64,000 nucleotides of DNA from Phragmites australis. Taxonomy: Eukaryota > Streptophyta > Magnoliopsida > Poales > Poaceae. A program made the translations under genes and the position numbers. Location: positions 47,851,001-47,915,000 of the forward strand of contig NC_084921.1 in the NCBI RefSeq assembly GCF_958298935.1, written 5' to 3'. The notes below the pieces were generated by a model. That model made no database searches, was not told where the DNA came from, and saw only the letters and a program-made list of their open reading frames with translations. Positions 48,283-60,509 of this stretch are shown in pieces. Every line of letters starts with the position of its first letter. The stretch's first letter is position 1.

Positions 48283-49545
48283 CACTATGTCAAAAACTAG
48301 CAAAGGAGACACCATATTAATGACGGCTACTCAACACGTGTCACTAATATCCAATTAGTGATGGGTCTAATATGGACGCGCCACTAATGTCCCTTCTGAT
48401 CGGGACCAGATATCAACCCGTGACTGATGATAATAATGATAGGTCAAGTTGTGACCCGTCACTAATACCTAGATCATCAGTGACGGGTCATCCTAGGTGA
48501 GTCATTAGTGACGGGTCGTCCTAGGCTAGTCATTAGTGACGGGTCGTCCTATGCTAGTTATTAGTGATGGGAAGTTGTAATCTGTCACTAATGACCAACT
48601 CTAATCACTAATAACGGTATTCGCAAATATTTTTTATTTTTATTTTATTTTCTCTTATTTTTTCTCACCTCAGCAGCACTAGAATATGAACCATTGTAAA
48701 TTTCTGCTCAAATTTGATGTAAGGTGTGGCGGCTATGGATACAAACGTGCATTCCGAAAACGGTGCAGAAACTTCTGAGGGCGAGAACTTAATCTTTCAA
48801 GAAGTTTTTGGCCTCAAAAAATTCTTCAAATCCAACAAGGTTGGGGAGAAACAGATTGAACTTTTTTTAGATGTCCGTAGAGTCAAAAAATGTCGAAATT
48901 GGAGTCTGTATGCAAAAGTTATGCCCGTTTTACCAAATGCACTCCGAGTCACCTATCAAATTATAACCTCGACGAAATTTAGAAAAAATAGTCATTAGTG
49001 ATGGATCATGATTATGATGTGTCACTAATGACCTTAGGCAAAGAAGGTTAAAAGGATAAAATATCCGGTTACTATCACAACTACGTGATAGCTGAGGTGG
49101 TAAGGTGGCTACATGCGCGAGTAGGAGGTCACGGGTTCGATTCCTATGGAATGCAAACTTGAAAATAATGTGAAAAAAACGTGGCTTGTGAGGTATATGG
49201 GATGGGCCTACGTTGGGATGGCTCGGGTGAATTTTTTTTTTTTTTTTGACTTTTCTGTGTCCAAAAAATACGAAAAATATTCATCGGCCATTAGTGACAT
49301 GTCAATATTACAATCCACAACTAATGTTCAGTCAATAGTGATGGGTCACAGTTACGAACCATCGCTGATGATTAAACATTAGTGACGGGTCACGGTTATG
49401 ACCCGTCACTAGTGATCTCATTAGTGACGGATCATCACCTGTCACTAATGACCTATCATTAGTGATACGATAAGAGTGATGGGTACGGAACCCGTCACTA
49501 ATACCGGTTATCACCCGTCACTAATGACTTTTTTTTCACATAGTG
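48283..49545. mobile_element. Non-autonomous CACTA transposon
   Basis: Ends CACTATGTCAAAAACTAG and, reversed, CACTATGTGAAAAAAAAG. The flanking triplets are TGC (48280-48282) and TGA (49546-49548), an imperfect 3-bp duplication. Joining the flanks at one copy restores the gypsy integrase frame (WDEVV to MYFIVG), which fixes the limits. Subterminal copies of TTAGTGACGGGTC in both orientations fill the ends, as expected for transposase-binding arrays. The only sizeable frame (48726-48998) has no transposase similarity I recognise. Confidence 0.88.
49083..49248 (+). repeat. tRNA-like SINE candidate inside the CACTA element
   Basis: A pol III A box TAGCTGAGGTGG (49089-49100) and B box GGTTCGATTCC (49134-49144) are 33 bp apart, as in tRNA genes. 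A ~90-bp body and a T16-17 tract (~49231-49247) follow. No cloverleaf with a good T stem forms, so this is not a tRNA gene. T-tailed tRNA-derived SINEs are known in grasses. It may also be a fixed part of this CACTA family. Confidence 0.5.
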
Positions 49546-49984
49546 TGACTACTTCATCCCATTTCCGCATAGGAATTGGTAGGAGTTGAAGTAATCCGGC
49601 AGGTTTGTGGTGCTCTGCCTTGACTCTCTGGCAGGTGTCGCACTACGCAATGAACTTGGCATGTCTGCCTTCATCCATTCCACCAGTATTTTCCTCTCAG
49701 GTCCATGTACATTTTTGTGGCACCTGGGTGGATGGAATATGGTGAGTTGTGAGCTTCATCCAGGATTATTTCCCAAAATATCCCTTCCTGGGGCACACAA
49801 AGCCTATCTTTATACCATAAGACTCATTTCTCATCTATCTTAAAGTTTGGGGCCTTATCTTCTCCAGTGTGTTCATGGATCTTAATCAACTCTTGATCCT
49901 TGTGCTGGGCCTGTTTGACTTTCTCATCAAGGGTAGGTTGTACACTCAAGTTATAAAGGTAAGCTTAAGGTATTATCTGCAGGT

Positions 49985-50661
49985 AATATCTATAGCATGT
50001 TTGCCTTCTTTGATCCAACATATAGAGTAAGCATCCCTCAAGTGTTTTAATGGCTAAAAGGTGCACAATGTTTTTATTTGTTTTCAATTGGTATCTATTT
50101 CATATGCACCATCTATTAGAAAGTTTGCTCTATATGGTGGGTTTTACTAACCTCTTTCGGACCTAATGAGTTTAGGGATCAAATTGTACTTAAATGAGTT
50201 TTAGGTGCAATGGAGATGTATTGGAAGCTTGGGTTAATCATAATGAAAGTTCTTCCAAATAGAATATCATTTCAATTGGATTTTCATGAAGAATGACACT
50301 TTTTCAATTGGTATCTTTTAAAATCTCATTTGGCATCTTTTTTATCCTCTTTGATCCATTATATAGCTTGTTCTCCTCATATAGTTCATAATTGAATAAG
50401 TGTATTTAGTTTAACTCAAATTATGTTAAATGCATATATCATGAGGAGTTTATATTATACATGGTCTTGCACTAGATCTCATCGATTCCTTTTGTGGGAT
50501 AGAGCTAAGGTATTTTGGAGGAAAATTTCTCTTTTGAAAAGTTCTTCATAATTCTTACCAATTTGACATCAATTGAGGGACAATTCATTTTTGATGATTC
50601 CATTTTAGTATTGATGTCAATTGGAAGAGAATTTGGATTGAATGTTATATTTTGAAAGAGA
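49985..50661. other. AT-rich non-coding DNA left of the solo LTR
   Basis: No gene. Phrases such as TTTCAATTGGTATCTWTT recur at ~50088 and ~50303. With 52082-52550 it forms one pre-insertion sequence, perhaps the non-coding 3' interior of a retrotransposon; that is a guess. Confidence 0.35.
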
Positions 50662-50666
50662 GATTT

Positions 50667-52076
50667 TGTCGGAGGATTAACTCCAGTCGCAGGGATCCCG
50701 AGAGACCCCTTTTTAGAGATTCGGCCGGGGGGATGATCCTGAATACGTTTGTCGGAGAAATAAATGGGAACGAATGCAACGGCCAGTGGTGGGGGTGCTG
50801 ACCTAGTGCAAGAAGAAGTAAATGTACCGGAATTTAGACAGGTTCGGGCCGCACGGGGGCGTAATACCCTACTCCTGTATGGATGCTATAACTGTCCTGA
50901 GGAAGTCCCTCAAGGATGTTGTTGGTTACAAGAATGATGGTCTATCTAAGAGCTTGGGGCTCCTTGTTCTTCGGCTGGAACTGGGCTCAGCCTTCCTCAC
51001 AGTGTTCTCTTGCGTTGTGTTCTTGTCTATCCGTTACCTCTAACCGTCTTCTTTAGCTATGCTCTTTTCACTTCTCTCCGTTTTGCTATTCTTCGTGTCT
51101 TGTTCTCCGTTTGTGCCGCCGGCTGCTTTAAGTACCCGCCGGCCGCGACATGCCCCGAACGGAAGGAGGGGACACGAGTTCCGAGACGCCATAAATGGAA
51201 AGGGCGTCATCATTTCCTCTGGGTGAAGTGACCGGGGGTGAAAAATGCGTCGCACGCCCAGTCATCCGTCACCATAAATGCACTGGCAACGGGCGCCGTG
51301 GAGAGGGCCCACCGGGCAGCCGCAGAGCAACCCGGCGTGCCTGCCCTGTCTTGTTCCCCTGCCATAGCAGCGCGGCAGACGGAACGCCTTGGTCCTTACG
51401 ACGTTATCCCGAGACAAGCCGGATGGCACGGGACGGGACCCGTGCAATTAATAACCACACGCCTCTCTGCCAAAACATGGCAGCAACTGACACTGAGCGC
51501 GGCGGGAGCAGTTGGAGGCGATAGGCCACGCACGCTCATTAAATGCGGCCTCGGGCCTTTGACTGGTTGACACCTCATCGGTAGGCCCCTCGGGGGTCTT
51601 TCTGGGTCATCGGGGTACCGAGTGCTCAGGGATGTGAACAGTACCCCCGAGCACTCTCTCCCGAGCACTCTTGTACGGACCCTCGGGGAACCGAGTGCTC
51701 GGGGGCTACCGCATGCAGCCCCGAGCACTCTCTCCCGAGCATTCTTGTACGGATCCTCGGGGAACCGAGTGCTCGGGGGCTGCCGCACGCAGCCCCGAGC
51801 ACTCTCTCCCGGAACTTAGTTCTCCTGATCGTCGGGGGACTAGGGTGCTCGGGGGTGACCGTACACCTCCCCGAGCACTTTCTTCCCGGTACTTGGATTC
51901 CGTGGATCATCGGGGAACTGGGGTACTCGAGGGCCACCGACTGTGGCTCCGAGCACCTTCTCCCGGGACTTGACCTTTTCTCATCCTACAGGAGAGACCT
52001 CGCGGGATGGCGCCATGTGGCGGATGGCTGGCCTGGCCTCGGGATTCGGGGACCCCCGGTTCCTGATACACCGACA
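50667..52076 (+). mobile_element. Solo LTR, gypsy
   Basis: 1,410 bp starting TGTCGGAGGATTAACTCC and ending CCTGATACACCGACA, with exact 5-bp duplications GATTT at 50662-50666 and 52077-52081. There is no interior. The GC-rich second half contains hairpin repeats. Strand is tentative. Confidence 0.88.
51600..51975. repeat. ~73-bp tandem repeats with CCCCGAGCACTC hairpin arms
   Basis: Units carry CCCCGAGCACTCTCTCCCG and, inverted, GAACCGAGTGCTCGGGGGCT, so each unit can fold on itself. The best copies are spaced ~74 bp (TTGTACGGAYCCTCGGGG at ~51671 and ~51745), and later copies diverge. They lie within the solo LTR. Confidence 0.8.
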
Positions 52077-52081
52077 GATTT

Positions 52082-53121
52082 GTTTATTGGGGAGAATTAT
52101 TGCTCATGGCGAAGAATTTTATAATCTCATATGTTTGTAAAGAGAATGTAAGTTGGGGGAATTTTAAAAACAAAACCATGCAAATTGTTTTTTTTTTGAA
52201 AATTTTTGCTTTGCGTGAGAATATTCATTTAGTACATGTCTTTGCAATGCTTGCTTCATATGTATAAAGGAAACTCTATCCAAAATTTAAGATAGACAAT
52301 ATATACAATAATATTCAAAATTCATTCACACATGCATAGATTTTGGGGATTTTGCTTTATACATGTTTAGTTCTACTAACATCAACATCTTTGTGGTATT
52401 TGATGCTAGTAAAACTAGTTTTGGTAATCTCAAATATCTTTGTGATGTTTGAGTTTTCTAAAATTTGTTCTCTGTATACATTCATCTTCGGATTATATGT
52501 ATACTTAGAACTTTAAATTTTTTAAATATAACCATCTAGTGATATAGACCTTATGTGTGATTTTGGTAATTAATGATAATACCTATGTACTAACAATATT
52601 ATTGAGCTTGTTAGTAAGTTGTTCCATAGGTGATGCATGAAGGAGATATATGCATCAGGATGAATGAGCTCTTAGTGATACTCATAAGAAAAAAGAAATG
52701 CTCATATAAGATTGACGATAAGCGTGAATGCTAAGTTACTTATGGAGATCAAGTATCTAAAGGTATGACATTGTCAATAGAGTTTTATGGACTAACCCAT
52801 ATGCTTTATTCTTAAGACTGAGTTGGGGTTAGAATACATAAGAAGGTATAAGTTGAATTTAAATCCAATATGCCAAGAGTGAAGAACAAGATTAGACTTC
52901 ATATATGATAAAGTGAATTCCTTGAAGATGTCAACATCAGCGAGAGCAACTGCAAATTCCATTCAGCATGTATAAACCAAATACAATTACAAGCATAAAA
53001 AAGGTAAAGAAGTCTTACGATATAATGATGTTCCTATACTTTCCATCTTCTTTCTCAAAGCATATAGTTGACCACAATACACACACGTAGCATATTTACA
53101 TTTCATTTTTTTTCCTCAGCT
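52082..53121. other. AT-rich spacer, possible LTR fragment at ~52555-52930
   Basis: TGTGATTTTGGTAATTAATG at ~52556, followed by ATGACATTGTCAATAGAG..., resembles the start of Sirevirus-like LTRs, but no partner, primer site or duplication supports it. No gene is seen. Confidence 0.3.
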
Positions 53122-53304
53122 TTGAACTGTTTTTCCTTGGTATTGCTTAAAAATAATCTTGGTCATCTTTCCATGAACGATAATTGAACTGATTTCCCTT
53201 GGTATTGCTTGAAAATAATCTCGATCATCTTTCCATGAACGATGATTGAACTGTTTTCCCTTGGTATTTCTTAAAAATAATCTCGGTCATCTTTCCATGA
53301 ACGA
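53122..53304. repeat. 62-bp tandem repeat, three copies
   Basis: Units start TTGAACTG at 53122, 53184 and 53246 and end TCATCTTTCCATGAACGA. Copies differ at only a few bases. The array sits just downstream of the last exon of the minus-strand host gene. Confidence 0.88.
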
Positions 53305-53942
53305 AACCAGACCACAATGTTAATGGACCGTAATAGAAAGGGGAACATGGTCATATCACATTGACATGTCATATTTCACTCAGAACTGACTCAAGGGAAG
53401 AAATTATTGACACTAACCAAAAGAAACATCATTGCTAACCTTTCCAGTATGAATAGCGGGAGCATAAGAAACTCACCAATCATTGATCTTGTTATGATAG
53501 TGCTGAGGTGGCAAAGTGCTTCATGTGTGGCAGGTAGGATAGCTGGTCCATAGTTGCACTGCTACTGCTGCTTCCAACTTCAACTCCACCCTGCCGGACG
53601 TAGTGCTCTAAAAACTAAAAAATGATGAGCCAATGTTAGTGTTCTATCTATTCAGTTTAGCAGAAATTTCAAAGATAGTTTTGCTCATTTTTCTAAGTTC
53701 ATTTTTTAGCTAATTTGAAGAAAAATAAGGTCAGCATACTTAACTGCTTCCACCAAGGATAAAGATTGCAAAGCATGCATCTTTTTGTAAGAAAATTATG
53801 GCTTGCAGAAGCAGCTTGTTCACATGATGTCAATTGCTTTCCTAGGCATTTGCCATAATCATACGGTATTCTGATTTGTCGGACTGCCAGCAATGATATA
53901 TCACTTTCTATGCCCACTAATGTAGTCTCATCTTTAGTAACT

Positions 53943-54744
53943 TGTCGATGTAAAGAATATAGGGGTCCCCTACCACGATGGCCCGCAACAGCCCGTTTTG
54001 GCAATATCAGCTTTCTCTCTCCGACCCAGGCCCACCGTGTGACCAGTTGGTGCCAGCCCGGCCACGACCCTAACCTTTGGAAATTTCCCGCGACCAGCCC
54101 TTGCTGGTCGGGGCTGGTCGCGGGGTAGGTACTCATCTAACCTATCAAACCTAATTTAATGCCGCTACTCATGCCATTTTTCTTCCCAGGCGTTTCACTC
54201 CAGCAGAGGCGGCATGGCCGGCGTAAGGTCACCGTGTCTCGTCCCGCAACATTAATTATTACAGGACGGGGTAGTAGACGTGACAAAGGGCATGGCGGGC
54301 GGGCGTGGGAAACCGTCGATAGGACAGGGCAGGCTGGACAACCCAGACGCGTCAAGCGGGGATGTGGCCAGTGGATGGGATGGGCATCTCAGTGCTATAG
54401 GGCAGGCACAGAGCAAGCGTATCATGTAATGATAGCCTATGCAGATCGTCTAGGTAGGCATGGGTCTATTTGTTGGGCCCATGTGTAAGACCCCTTTCCT
54501 CCTGGGCTATAAGGGGAAGGGAATCTGCCTTGGCAAAAGAGGGTGGGGGGCAGAAAAAGACGAAAAGCAAAAACCATACTGAGTGAGAAGAATACATAGG
54601 ATGTATGGTTATTACCCCAAAGGGGCCTGAACCTAGATAAAATCTGGTGTCCTTAGATTAGCACAAGCACATCCCCCAGAACATAGATTACGCACCCGTT
54701 GTCCGATACACCCCGGAATCACTATCAGGAATTAACCCTCGACA
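53943..54744 (+). repeat. 5' LTR of the Tat element
   Basis: Begins TGTCGATGTAAAGAATATAG and ends AACCCTCGACA. It aligns throughout with 61136-61924, with many substitutions and small indels, so the insertion is not recent. Confidence 0.92.
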
Positions 54745-54746
54745 TT

Positions 54747-54764
54747 TGGCGCGCTAGGTAGGGA
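54747..54764 (+). other. Primer-binding site of the Tat element
   Basis: TGGCGCGCTAGGTAGGGA starts two bases after the LTR end CGACA. It is a typical gypsy tRNA complement; the tRNA species is not assigned. Confidence 0.8.
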
Positions 54765-55989
54765 CGCATTTTCAAGTTCTGGTAAGTGCTGTTAAATTAT
54801 TTTGAGCTACCCATGTTCAAATCCCCGACGACTGGCGAGTCCCGCTCTGAGGATCCGAGTCATTGTGATGTGTTCTTCATGGGATACGACCCAGACAAAC
54901 CCGATATGTTCTAGATTCAGAACATTGGATCAGGATTTGAAGGCTTTGGGATTCAACAAAGAGCAACAGAGGCATCCATGTTCTCGGTGCCGACGGGGGC
55001 TAACGGAACACAAGCTCCGGGGGAACCGGCCTCATCGACGGCAGCCCCACCCGGAAGAGCGCTCACCACATCAGGACGGCCAACAGCCCATCCCTATGGC
55101 GCAAACTAAAACCATCGACCATGTATGATCCAATTAGGCAAAAGAGTACCTAAAAACTAATCGGGTATGTTGCTTCGTCGAGCATGTTCAACCTGAGGAC
55201 GAACAGAAGGGTCCACACTTTGCACTTCTGACATGGGTAACAACCACTTCCCGTTGGATACCAGGATCTCAAAAAGGTAACCCTCTCCTCCCCCGGCACT
55301 GACCACCCATTGATTGGAAGAGGGAATCCTTGTCCTACCTTGCAGGATTTCAAAACGGTACTAGTTGCTAAACGAGGCACGCTTCCTCCGATCAAGAACG
55401 AACGAGAACAGGACCCTGCATAGTCAGGTACATGGTTCAATTCTGTTTTTCCAATTATTAAATACGTAGCAGAGTTTGATGGCCTCTTAATTGGAACATG
55501 AGCATCACCTGTGCGGGGGAAAAAATGCTTACTAGTGATGAGGGACTTGCTACTAGGTGTAACCTTGATACCAAGGGGTTTCAGTGCTCAGACCAAACGA
55601 TGGCGACATACCACTCCGAAGTGAGAAAGCTAGAACAACGCGTCATCGACCAGGAAGTCACGTACGTCCCTCGCAAGGACTACCTCCTTGGCCGATGGGC
55701 TGGTTCGTCTGGCCTCTTCTTGCAAACCCGCCCCGGTCGGAGTCTTTGAAAAAAGATTCACATGACCACCCACCGCAGTTTTAGGCCAACGTGGAAGCGA
55801 TGCTCCGCTTGGAAACGGAACACTAGAGGCAACGCCTCCCTCGGTGATGTCGACCTCGGGTGGCCATCATGTGGTCGCCCTGCTCGATTTGGGTACGACC
55901 TGGATGGATCAGATCTTGAACTACTTCAGAATCAAGCAACCCCTGGCGACGATGTGTTAGCAGAAAGGATCACGCGAGCAGACCGCAAG

Positions 55990-56420
55990 AATCCTCCTTG
56001 GTAGAGGGACGCCTCTACCAACAAAGTTGCAACGACTCTTTACTGAAATACATTGCTCAGGATGGAGGGAGCACAGCATTCCCCAACATCCTCGGAGGCA
56101 CACATAGAGGTCGAACCTCGCACTGCCCTCCAGGATGCTTGTGAGTAGATGAAATGGTGCGAGTCGTGCCAGTACCATGATCAAAATACCAACCTATCAG
56201 CTCAACCCATACCACTCTCTCAACCTCTCACTGTCTGGGGGCTTGACATCGTGGGACCATTCCCTAAAAGCCCTAGGCGATCCTAAATTCCTACGCGTGG
56301 CAATCGACAAAATTCACGAAGTGGATCAAAACCGAGCCCGTTAGGGAGACCACCATCACAGCAGCTATTAAAGTCCATATGAGCATTGGTAGTGTGGCTT
56401 GGCACAGATATGGACAATGG
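55990..56420 (+). pseudogene. Tat-type integrase relic
   Basis: Reads KWCESCQYHDQNTNLSAQP (zinc-binding CxxC), then PLTVWGLDIVGPFPKSPR with the first catalytic Asp. A frameshift follows and FLRVAIDK and RETTITAAI appear in another frame. Upstream sequence near 56000 shows fragments of the preceding zinc-binding part in several frames. Stops are frequent. Confidence 0.8.
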
Positions 56421-57448
56421 AACCCGATTCGCTAGTCGATGGTCACACGCTGGTCGTCTCGGATGGCCAGCCAGTTGGGCCTGACCAGATGGCCTGGCGA
56501 AGACAACGATGAAAACTCGAGTGAAGAGTTATGTGAGCGTGCTCTATGGCTCGAGCAGCCAGGTCCTAACAGGGCATCAGGTGCGGTCATGACCACCAAG
56601 TGCGAGGCTGAACACAGGTCGTTGGCGACCTTCAGTTTCCCAGCCTCACAGGGTCGGATTTTGCCAGGGGGTCAACCGCAAATTACACAACTCGCGAAGC
56701 ACCAGTTCTGTGTATAAGGCTGCTCGACGACGAGTCTATTTGTCTATTTTGCAGGACCTTCCAGACGAGTGTGGAACATGGCTTGTAAGTATTTCAAATC
56801 CAAAAAACCAAGCTTTCTGTGTTGCAGGACTTCATGGACAAGAACGATATCGCACCAAATTGTAAGCATTTCCGTTTCAAGAACTTGACTACCTAGTCGG
56901 CCATTTCTTCCGCCGACCAGACAGTCAAGGGACTAGAATTATTAGGATATGTGATTTGTCTTCTTGCGGCCAGGTTTGAGGTCTGTTTAGCCCACTCACT
57001 CATATCGATGGGACGTGATCCAAAGTTGACCGCTCACATGCTGCCAGGGAAAAGACGCTTGAGGGTTAATGACATGATGCTGTAGGCCCTAGCTCGGGTT
57101 GAGCACTGGTCGCCACTGAAAGGCTTGCCGTGCTAAAGGTCATCCTTAGTGCCGGGAACCTTGCTAAGCGAGTGGGTCGATGCAATCCTCCCTGGGCGCT
57201 ACAAGGACTCCGAGGCTACTCGCCACCCAATCACAGAAAAAATCCACATAAGGACAAGCATCCTTCATTACAAAGCAACCACTCAGATAAAGCCCGAGGG
57301 TTGTTTCCAAATGACCTCAGGACATTCCTCCAAGGCCCCAAAAATACCCCTAAGCGGGTCGAACTGGACAGTCCAAAGGAAGTAATGAACGGCATACAAA
57401 AATGAGTCGACATAGGCGTTGAGCTCCTCCGTGGTCATCTGAGTACCT

Positions 57449-60400
57449 TCAAACGACACCAACTACCGGCAAGCGGTCCAGGTCGGGGAAGTGATCGTGA
57501 ACACAGGCAAGGGCAAGCCAAGCGCTGGACTCTCCGACCTCAAAAAAGTGGTTGCCGACCATCTCACGAATCCTTTGCTCAAGGCCATGTGCCCCCTCAG
57601 AGGCCGCTAGAAACCACTCAATATGACCGGTCACGGTGTTCCCAGGTGTCGGGTGAACCTGAACACCGGCAGATCGAAGCAATGAGTCGAAGGGGGTAAA
57701 GGTCCGGCTGAGTTGGTTATAGAATGTCACTCGTCGCTCTCCTTGGTCATCTGCTCTAGGTCCTTCCGGGCTGCGAACAAATCCTCCCGACAATGGCGAA
57801 GGCGGTCGTAGAATTCCTCTCTCTGCAGGATGCTCTCTTTGGTCACCCTCTCTAGATCCCTTTGTGCCACGAGTAGCTCTTTCCGGTAGGCTGGTCAAGA
57901 AACAGGTCATAGGTCACACAGGAGTTAGCTGGTCAAGTCCTGCATGGGTAACTTGGGACCAGCATGTAGCTCAGGTGGTCGAATAACACACCCTGAAGAT
58001 TGCTCGGCGTACTCGCTCGCTTGACCTCAAACCCCAGTTCACATTTGGCCGCAGCCCCCAAAATACGCCGGTCAGCGGGATCGTCGGTGGGAATGGTCGG
58101 TGGTCCGCCGAGAGCTTGGGGCTGGTCGACAGAAATGGGGGCTCGGTACGGGCGGATGGTTCAAACACTCCAGGGACTCTACAACCACAAACGACACAAA
58201 CCCATTACAGAGCGAAAAGCGGGACAGGGGGCTTCATTCAAATATATTACAGAATAAAAGTTACAATCAGAGTTTTTACTACCCGGGGCCTTCTGCCTGG
58301 AAGACAGACGTCACGTGGTTCACTACCCCTTGACACTCCCGCTGCAGTCTCTCATCAGCCTCGGGTCCGGCGACCACCGCTCCCTCTCGGACAAGGACTA
58401 GGTTGAAGTTTGGGTCACAGCGTTGGTAGCACCGAAAAATGTACTCCGCAGTCAACCTCGCCGCCTGCGTCACATCCTCTGCACCCCTCCACGCCAGGGT
58501 GGCAGGGAGCTCAGAAAAGTTTTCTGCCAGGACCCTGATGGCGTAGGCCTAGGCCCGAGCAGTGCGGTTGTCCTTTGGCTCGATGGCTCCCAGACTGAGG
58601 ATCCCCAAGGGATCCGCCAACAACTTGAAGGCATCCTGGAGAATGCTGAGGGTTGTGCGTTCATCCTCCTTGAGCTGGGAGTGCTCAGTGAAAAGCGCGG
58701 AGTGCTCAGCGGAAAGTTCAGCCTTCTCCCATTGGAGCTCGCCACACCATTGCTGCAGCCAGCGCCCGGCCTCCCTTTCTTGGGTCAGCTATTTTTCCAG
58801 CTCGGCACACCTGCTGGCCACCACTTCCTTCTCCTCGACCAGTCTGTGAACAAAAGAGGGGATACCGCTGACCAGAGCAAGCAAGTCAGGGGCTGGCACG
58901 GGCTCTTGAATCAGGGTCATGAGGACGAGAGCCACCACTGATGCTCCAAAGGATGAAACCAGAGTTGGCGAAGGGACTAGAACGTCCTGCGGGGGTGACA
59001 TCGAAGGAGTTGTGACAGGAGCCATAGTAGCTACCACGGGCCTGCGGCAAACAACAGAGTTACTGAATTAGGAAGGAAAGGAAATTCAAGGTATTTATAC
59101 CTGCCTAGAGAAACTTACTGCAGCAGTGGGGAGCTAAGCACAAGTTTGTTCCTCACGAAGCCACCGGGCCGACTTGTCGGGGAAGACAACCCCACTATGG
59201 GGCGGCCAGTACTCGGGGTCCCGCGAGCGCGTTTGGACGACTCCGCAGTGGATGAGTCCCCCGTCGGTGTCTTCCCACACTGCGCAAATGCTTGGTCCAT
59301 GACGGTCTGGTCGGGGCACATCTGGTCGGCGTGGGCCTGGTCGTGAGGCCTCGGGTTGAACCTAACCTGGTCGGGGCACACCTGGCCTGGTCGTGTTTGG
59401 TCGTGGGGCACCGGATCTTGGTGAGTCTGGTCGGGGCGCTGTAGGTCGGCCTCCTACTAGCCGGCACCGCTCGTAGAGCCGCTGCCCGTGATCGTCGCCT
59501 GACAATGAGTAGATCGGTCGCCTCCCCGACCTAATGGGTTGATGTCGTGACCGGGTCAGTGGGTGTTGGGAGCAGCAATAGGACGGTGAGGGCTGGTGGC
59601 CCTCACGTTCAATCTCCCGGAAGACCTCCTCGACCTCGTCAACTATCGGTCGCAAGACATCTACCTCGGGAAGATGCTGAAAATGACTCGAGCCATAAGC
59701 TCTGACCAAGGAAAAGGCTTGAGTAGGAAACTTTGAAAAAAATACTAAACATACCAGTCTAACTCGAGTCCTCTCCGATGGGGGAGCTCACATAAGGGGA
59801 CACACGGAGGGCCACCCTTACTAGCGGCTGCCGCCATCAGCGACCTGACCCGCAAGTCAATGACCTCATCAGGAAGATCTAATCAAAGGGAATAAGACAC
59901 CGCTCGGCCAACACCTAGTGACAGGGGGACGGTCGTGATGTTACTTGCGGAGCTCTCCTAGGTGTCATCATCGCTCCCGGTGTACAGATATGCTGGGTGT
60001 GCTCTCCATCGTAGGGGACACAGCCGATGCTTGATGAAGTCGCAAACAACATCTGACCCCGACAGGCCGGCTTTCACGAACATTCTAACCCGGCAAGCAA
60101 GGGACAGTAGTTCAACGGACGGCTTGGGAGAGCTTCCCCAGCTCTCTGCAAGGCGCGCTGGTGCTTTCGGCACGCGGAGGTTGTCAAAGGAGACATCGGT
60201 CGTGAGGTAGAACCACTCCTCCCTCCAGCTTGACCATGACGATTTGAGATTCATCTCCAGATAGGAGCTCACGACACCATCACAGAGACAAAAGCCGTAG
60301 CTCCCGGTGGCCAGCCTGGGCTACACCCTGGCCGTATAGAAAAACAGGAAGAGTTCAAGGTATGGCTCGATCCCAATGAAGTTTTCACACATATGAGTGA

Positions 60401-60509
60401 AGATGCTCAACATGATGATGGAGTTGGGGTTGAGATAGAGGTGGCAGATATTGTAGAATGAAATGACGGTGCAGAAGAACTCAAAAAAGGAGGGGACAGG
60501 ACTCACCAA
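57449..60509 (-). pseudogene. Antisense ORF region with gypsy-type (PF04195-like) domain
   Basis: Successive minus-strand frames. 60321-60509 has YLNPNSIIMLSIFTHMCENF and IGIEPYLELFLFF. 59958-60272 has SWREEWFYLTTDVSF and VVCDFIKHRLCPLRWRAHPA. Together these match the 'putative gypsy type transposon' domain widespread in grasses. 59362-59709, 58279-58473 (LQRECQGVVNHVTSVFQAEG), 58470-58745 and 57449-57910 (GHIEWFLAASEGAHGLEQRI) are likely its Pro/Arg-rich middle and helical C-terminal parts. Frame changes may be introns or mutations. The function of this protein is unknown. It runs opposite to gag-pol inside the same element. Confidence 0.72.

Larger units (their letters stand above)
47206..49950 (-). 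pseudogene. Tekay-like gypsy pol: integrase with chromodomain-type end, split by a CACTA element
   Basis: From 49940 down: PTLDEKVKQAQ, then the zinc-binding part (VPQEGIFWEIILDEAHNSPY, SIHPGATKMYMDLRGKYWW) and WDEVV. The CACTA element interrupts here. On the other side, MYFIVGLFKTKKGN, VWVIVDHLTKVTHLIP and LHGVLSRIVSDRGT cover the two catalytic Asp. 47753-47959 has YGKDWKKSLAYAEFSYNNSY and LYGRKCRTPLMWSEV. 47206-47620 has HNVFHVSQLKKCLRIPEEHV and KVFPFCSRKIPNLEDEILF, the chromodomain-region end. Stops and frameshifts are present, and gag to RNase H are missing. Confidence 0.87.

Noticed and set aside
48726..48998. 90-codon frame in the CACTA element as a transposase
   Set aside because: No similarity to CACTA transposase that I can recognise, and too short; left as internal filler.
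49083..49150. Functional tRNA gene
   Set aside because: A and B boxes are present, but acceptor and T stems do not pair and no anticodon arm is evident.
51195..51973. Several 100-130 codon frames on both strands
   Set aside because: GC-rich hairpin repeat translations within a solo LTR; inverted repeats make both strands open.
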